This document shows, in pieces, positions 5,870 through 7,534 of a stretch of DNA of 7,534 nt. The notes under the pieces are model-generated. The model searched no databases. It saw nothing but the letters and a program-made list of their open reading frames with translations, and was not told the DNA's origin. The position numbers and the translations under genes are program-made. The stretch lies in contig JAFYIF010000186.1 in NCBI GenBank assembly GCA_017538775.1, positions 1 through 7,534 of the forward strand. The letters run 5' to 3'. Every line of letters starts with the position of its first letter. Positions within the stretch are counted from its first letter, which is position 1. The stretch comes from Oscillospiraceae bacterium. GTDB lineage: Bacteria; Bacillota; Clostridia; Oscillospirales; Oscillospiraceae.

Positions 5870-6379
5870 ATGGAAGACAAGAGAAACGAGGCCGTGGCCC
5901 TGCTGAAAGCCGCCATTTTCATTTTGGCGGGTATCATCCTGCTGGTACGCCCCGCCCTGACGCTGCGGGCCGTGGTCATGGTCTTCGGCGCGGGTGTGCT
6001 GGCCTATGGCATCTTCACCGCCGTCAGCCAGCTCATGGCCCGGGACGAGAAGCAGCCCGCCGCCCTCACCGCCGGGCTCATCGCCGTGGTGGCGGGCCTG
6101 GTGGTGCTGCTGGCCCCCCAGCTGGTGGTGGGGCTGTTCCCGGTTTTGGCGGGCATTCTGGTCATTTTGGGCGGCGTCAAGCGGCTGACCGACGCGCTGG
6201 TGGCCCGCTCCGACGGGGACCGGGACTGGCCCCTGGGGCTGGGGCTGGCCCTGGTCTGCATCGTGCTGGGCGTGCTGGTCCTCTTAAACCCCTTCGGCGC
6301 CGCCGTCAACGTGGTCCAGCTCATCGGCATCGCCGGGATCTACTACGGCGTGACCGCGCTGGTGCGGCTGCTGCGCTGA
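5870..6379 (+). CDS. DUF308 / HdeD-like six-helix membrane protein
   Basis: A 169-residue, almost entirely hydrophobic protein with about six transmembrane helices (roughly 13-28, 34-52, 66-83, 86-107, 121-140, 146-166). They are arranged as repeated helix pairs with small-residue patterns such as FGAGVLAYGIF, VLAGILVILGG and GIAGIYYGVTAL. This pattern is typical of the DUF308 family, which includes E. coli HdeD, linked to acid resistance; the biochemical role of the family is unknown. Loops are short; the longest, with charged residues RSDGDRD, is around 113-119. The start at 5870 has AAAGGAG (5852-5858) eleven bases upstream and lies downstream of the promoter at 5782-5809; the in-frame ATG at 5813 overlaps the expected transcription start and is rejected. 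The gene is monocistronic, ends at the hairpin 6397-6436, and is divergent from the potassium operon. Family call is good; no function can be claimed. Confidence 0.85.
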   Translation: MEDKRNEAVALLKAAIFILAGIILLVRPALTLRAVVMVFGAGVLAYGIFTAVSQLMARDEKQPAALTAGLIAVVAGLVVLLAPQLVVGLFPVLAGILVILGGVKRLTDALVARSDGDRDWPLGLGLALVCIVLGVLVLLNPFGAAVNVVQLIGIAGIYYGVTALVRLLR

Positions 6380-6396
6380 GCCTTCCCATCGACACC

Positions 6397-6436
6397 TGAA
6401 ACAAGCGGAGAGGGCTTGCCTTCTCCGCTTGTTTCA
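6397..6436. terminator. Bidirectional intrinsic terminator
   Basis: TGAAACAAGCGGAGA (6397-6411) and TCTCCGCTTGTTTCA (6422-6436) are perfect 15-bp complements. Counting a G-U and two G-C pairs, the stem can extend to 18 bp with a CTTG loop (6415-6418). The outer stem is A/T rich, giving TTGTTTCA at the 3' side on both strands, so it can stop transcription from the DUF308 gene (+) and the methyltransferase gene (-). The methyltransferase stop codon (6434-6436) forms the end of the stem. No long U-run follows, so termination could be partial. Confidence 0.75.
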
Positions 6437-7288
6437 TTCCTCCGGCTTGCCGATCACGCAGACCGCCATTTTCACGAACAGCTCCCGCAGCCCCGGCAGC
6501 TTCGCCAGGGGGGTGAGGAATGGCCGCAGCGGGATCTCCCGGTCGTGCTCCGGGCGGAGGTCCAGGGCGCGGAAGATGCCTTTGGCCCGGCGCAGGGTCA
6601 TGCGGTTGATGTAGGTATAGCGGTCCTCCCCCGCCGCGTCTTTGGAAAAGCGCAGGGCCAGCCGCTCCTGCTCGTCCGGGAGGCCGCGGATCAGGTCCTT
6701 GTAAGCGGCGATGAGCTGGCGCTCGGTGAAGAACAGGTGGACCCAGGGCATGTGGATCGCGTCGCTCATGTGGTAGCCGGTGGGGTGGTAATAGGGCGGG
6801 AAGTTCAGGTAGATGCGCCCGCCGGGGCGCAGCAGGCGCAGGGCCTCCCGCAGGGCCAGCTCCGGCTCCGAGACGTGTTCAAAGAAGTCGTTCATCACCA
6901 CGGTGTCGAAGCTGCCGTCGGGAAAGGGCAGCGCCAGGGCCGAGGCGCAGACGAAGCGGAAACGCTCGGAAAGCCCCAGCTCCGCGGCCAGCTCCTCCGC
7001 CTCCGCCCGGTAGTGCTCCATCAGCTCCACGCCCGTGACCAGTTTTGCCCCCAGGGCGGCGTAATAGAGGCTCTTCCCCCCGGCGCCGCAGCCCATGTCC
7101 AGCACCTCCCGGTCCCGGAACATCTCCTCCGGCGTAGCCAGGCCCTGATAACAGGCGATGGTGTCCGCCCCCTTCTCATACTGCCAGCGGGCGTAACTCA
7201 GTCCCCCGTCGTTGCGCAGGTTGAAGGGGTGTTCGATTTTCGGAAAGATCCGGTTCGTCAGCCGGATCAGTCTGGTGGAAAAGCGCAT
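6434..7288 (-). CDS. Class I SAM-dependent methyltransferase
   Basis: A 284-residue soluble protein with a Rossmann-like methyltransferase core (about 55-170). Motif I is VLDMGCGAGG (62-71), which binds S-adenosylmethionine; Glu88 in GVEL is the usual acid at the end of strand 2. ALPFPDGSFDTVVMNDFFEHV (about 119-139) is the Methyltransf_11-type region with strand 4, and LRPGGRIYLNFP (153-164) is strand 5. The NDFFEHV and later FPPYYHPTGYHMSDAIHMPW segments resemble small-molecule or glycan/lipid methyltransferases of this broad superfamily, but the acceptor cannot be read from the sequence. The C-terminal third (about 185-284) is rich in Leu and Arg and may be a substrate-specific cap. GGGAGG (7294-7299) lies five bases before the ATG, and a near-consensus promoter is at 7339-7367. 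The gene is monocistronic and convergent with the DUF308 gene across a shared terminator. Fold is near certain, substrate unknown. Confidence 0.9.
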   Translation of the reverse strand: MRFSTRLIRLTNRIFPKIEHPFNLRNDGGLSYARWQYEKGADTIACYQGLATPEEMFRDREVLDMGCGAGGKSLYYAALGAKLVTGVELMEHYRAEAEELAAELGLSERFRFVCASALALPFPDGSFDTVVMNDFFEHVSEPELALREALRLLRPGGRIYLNFPPYYHPTGYHMSDAIHMPWVHLFFTERQLIAAYKDLIRGLPDEQERLALRFSKDAAGEDRYTYINRMTLRRAKGIFRALDLRPEHDREIPLRPFLTPLAKLPGLRELFVKMAVCVIGKPEE

Positions 7289-7304
7289 GGCGACCTCCCG
7301 CGTC

Positions 7305-7322
7305 GGGACGGCGTTCCGCCCC
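7305..7322 (-). other. Small hairpin in the methyltransferase mRNA leader
   Basis: In the minus-strand leader, GGGGCGG and CCGTCCC can pair (7 bp with one G-U) around a four-base loop, a few bases upstream of the GGGAGG ribosome site at 7294-7299. The ribosome site itself stays free. In such G+C-rich DNA this could be chance. Confidence 0.3.
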
Positions 7323-7338
7323 GGTATGTTTGAAAAGC

Positions 7339-7367
7339 ATTGTAGCGCGGCGAAGGGGATTTGTCAA
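7339..7367 (-). promoter_or_regulatory. Near-consensus sigma-A promoter of the methyltransferase gene
   Basis: On the minus strand a perfect -35 TTGACA (7362-7367) is followed after exactly 17 bases by TACAAT (7339-7344), 5 of 6 matches to consensus. The expected start of transcription is near 7332, leaving a leader of about 44 bases before the ATG at 7288. This is the closest-to-consensus promoter in the window. Confidence 0.85.
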
Positions 7368-7371
7368 ATCC
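7357..7371. repeat. Perfect 7-1-7 palindrome over the -35 box (operator candidate)
   Basis: GGATTTG-T-CAAATCC (7357-7371) is a perfect inverted repeat with a one-base centre. It covers the whole -35 hexamer of the methyltransferase promoter. Its position suits a dimeric repressor blocking RNA polymerase. The palindrome is seen directly; binding is inference and the cognate regulator is not identifiable here. Confidence 0.5.
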
Positions 7372-7409
7372 GATAGCCGCCCCAGCGCCCGAGCCGACCT
7401 TTTGCGTGG

Positions 7410-7524
7410 TTTTGCCCTGCAAAAAAATCTTGCACAGTTCGTTTTTTTTCATTTCAGGACCCAGCGAAGCGGTTCTGAAATGACACAATCCTTGCCTCGC
7501 AGAGTTCGCGCCCACTGGCGCGAA
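7410..7524. other. Intergenic segment with three hairpins, possible structured element or dispersed repeat
   Basis: Three inverted repeats follow one another. The first is TTTTGC-CCT-GCAAAA (7410-7424). The second is a 13-bp stem with one G-U pair (7449-7461 with 7471-7483, nine-base loop). The third is a perfect 8-bp stem TTCGCGCC-CACT-GGCGCGAA (7505-7524). A run of eight T (7442-7449) and one of seven A (7421-7427) lie between the first two, and could pair on either strand. Base composition is more A/T rich than the neighbouring genes. None has the stem-then-U-run order of an intrinsic terminator on either strand. The segment is upstream of the methyltransferase promoter, so it is not part of that mRNA's leader. 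The open frame read through it starts with TTG and shows no protein family signal. It may be a noncoding or mobile structured repeat; I cannot confirm it. Confidence 0.35.
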
Positions 7525-7534
7525 TAAAGTCAAA

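Noticed and set aside
4198..5979. Minus-strand frame (593 codons) overlapping ktrB in another frame
   Set aside because: It shares the strand with ktrB but is in the wrong frame; the ktrB frame has four selectivity filters, this one has only Arg/Gly/Ala-rich sequence.
6416..7333. + strand frame opposite the methyltransferase
   Set aside because: Antisense shadow with no motif or ribosome site; the minus strand has a clear methyltransferase with promoter and ribosome site.
7449..7483. Intrinsic terminator at the window's right end
   Set aside because: The T-run is on the wrong side of the stem for the + strand, and on the minus strand the stem is followed by A, not U.
7267..7533. 88-codon minus-strand frame at the right edge
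   Set aside because: It starts with TTG at the window edge, runs through three hairpins and the methyltransferase promoter, overlaps the methyltransferase start and has no family signal; more likely noncoding.

Overview
The window looks like chromosomal DNA from a high-G+C Firmicute, most likely a gut member of the Oscillospiraceae (Flavonifractor/Lawsonibacter/Oscillibacter-like). The reasons are the strong G+C bias (roughly two thirds by eye), Gram-positive GGAGG-type ribosome binding sites on nearly every gene, TTGACA/TATAAT-type promoters, a KtrAB-sized potassium transporter, and a first gene that closely resembles the rumen Butyrivibrio esterase Est1E. The taxonomic call is inference. 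No tRNA, rRNA, CRISPR array or insertion sequence is visible.

Left (1-901, + strand): one monocistronic alpha/beta hydrolase of the feruloyl/cinnamoyl esterase type, driven by a clear promoter (TTGCAA-17 bp-TATAAT). A perfect 13-bp inverted repeat encloses the -35 element. The gene ends tail to tail on the next operon, sharing a TTAA stop sequence.

Centre (898-5681, - strand): a four-gene potassium-homeostasis operon. In transcription order it is ktrB (TrkH-type K+ channel subunit), ktrA (cytosolic RCK gating subunit), a short KdpD-like sensor kinase and a KdpE-like response regulator. The first two genes are 15 bp apart and the last two overlap by 8 bp. An 85-bp gap between ktrA and the kinase may hold a second, weak promoter. 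The kinase lacks the usual N-terminal KdpD (Walker) domain and starts at the universal-stress-protein (USP) domain. That domain has an SxS-X20-LTAIY pattern very close to the cyclic-di-AMP motif described in Staphylococcus aureus KdpD. No kdpFABC genes are present. The apparent logic is a Kdp-type sensory pair, possibly read out through c-di-AMP, attached to a Ktr transporter whose RCK_C domain is also a known c-di-AMP receptor type.

Right (5682-7534): a divergent intergenic region with a good + strand promoter that resembles the esterase promoter, a six-helix DUF308/HdeD-like membrane protein (5870-6379), and a strong bidirectional terminator. A convergent class I SAM-dependent methyltransferase (6434-7288, - strand) follows, with a near-consensus promoter whose -35 box lies in a perfect 7-1-7 palindrome. 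The last ~150 bases hold no convincing gene but contain three hairpins.

The long + strand open frames opposite the potassium operon are shadows created by high G+C and were not annotated.
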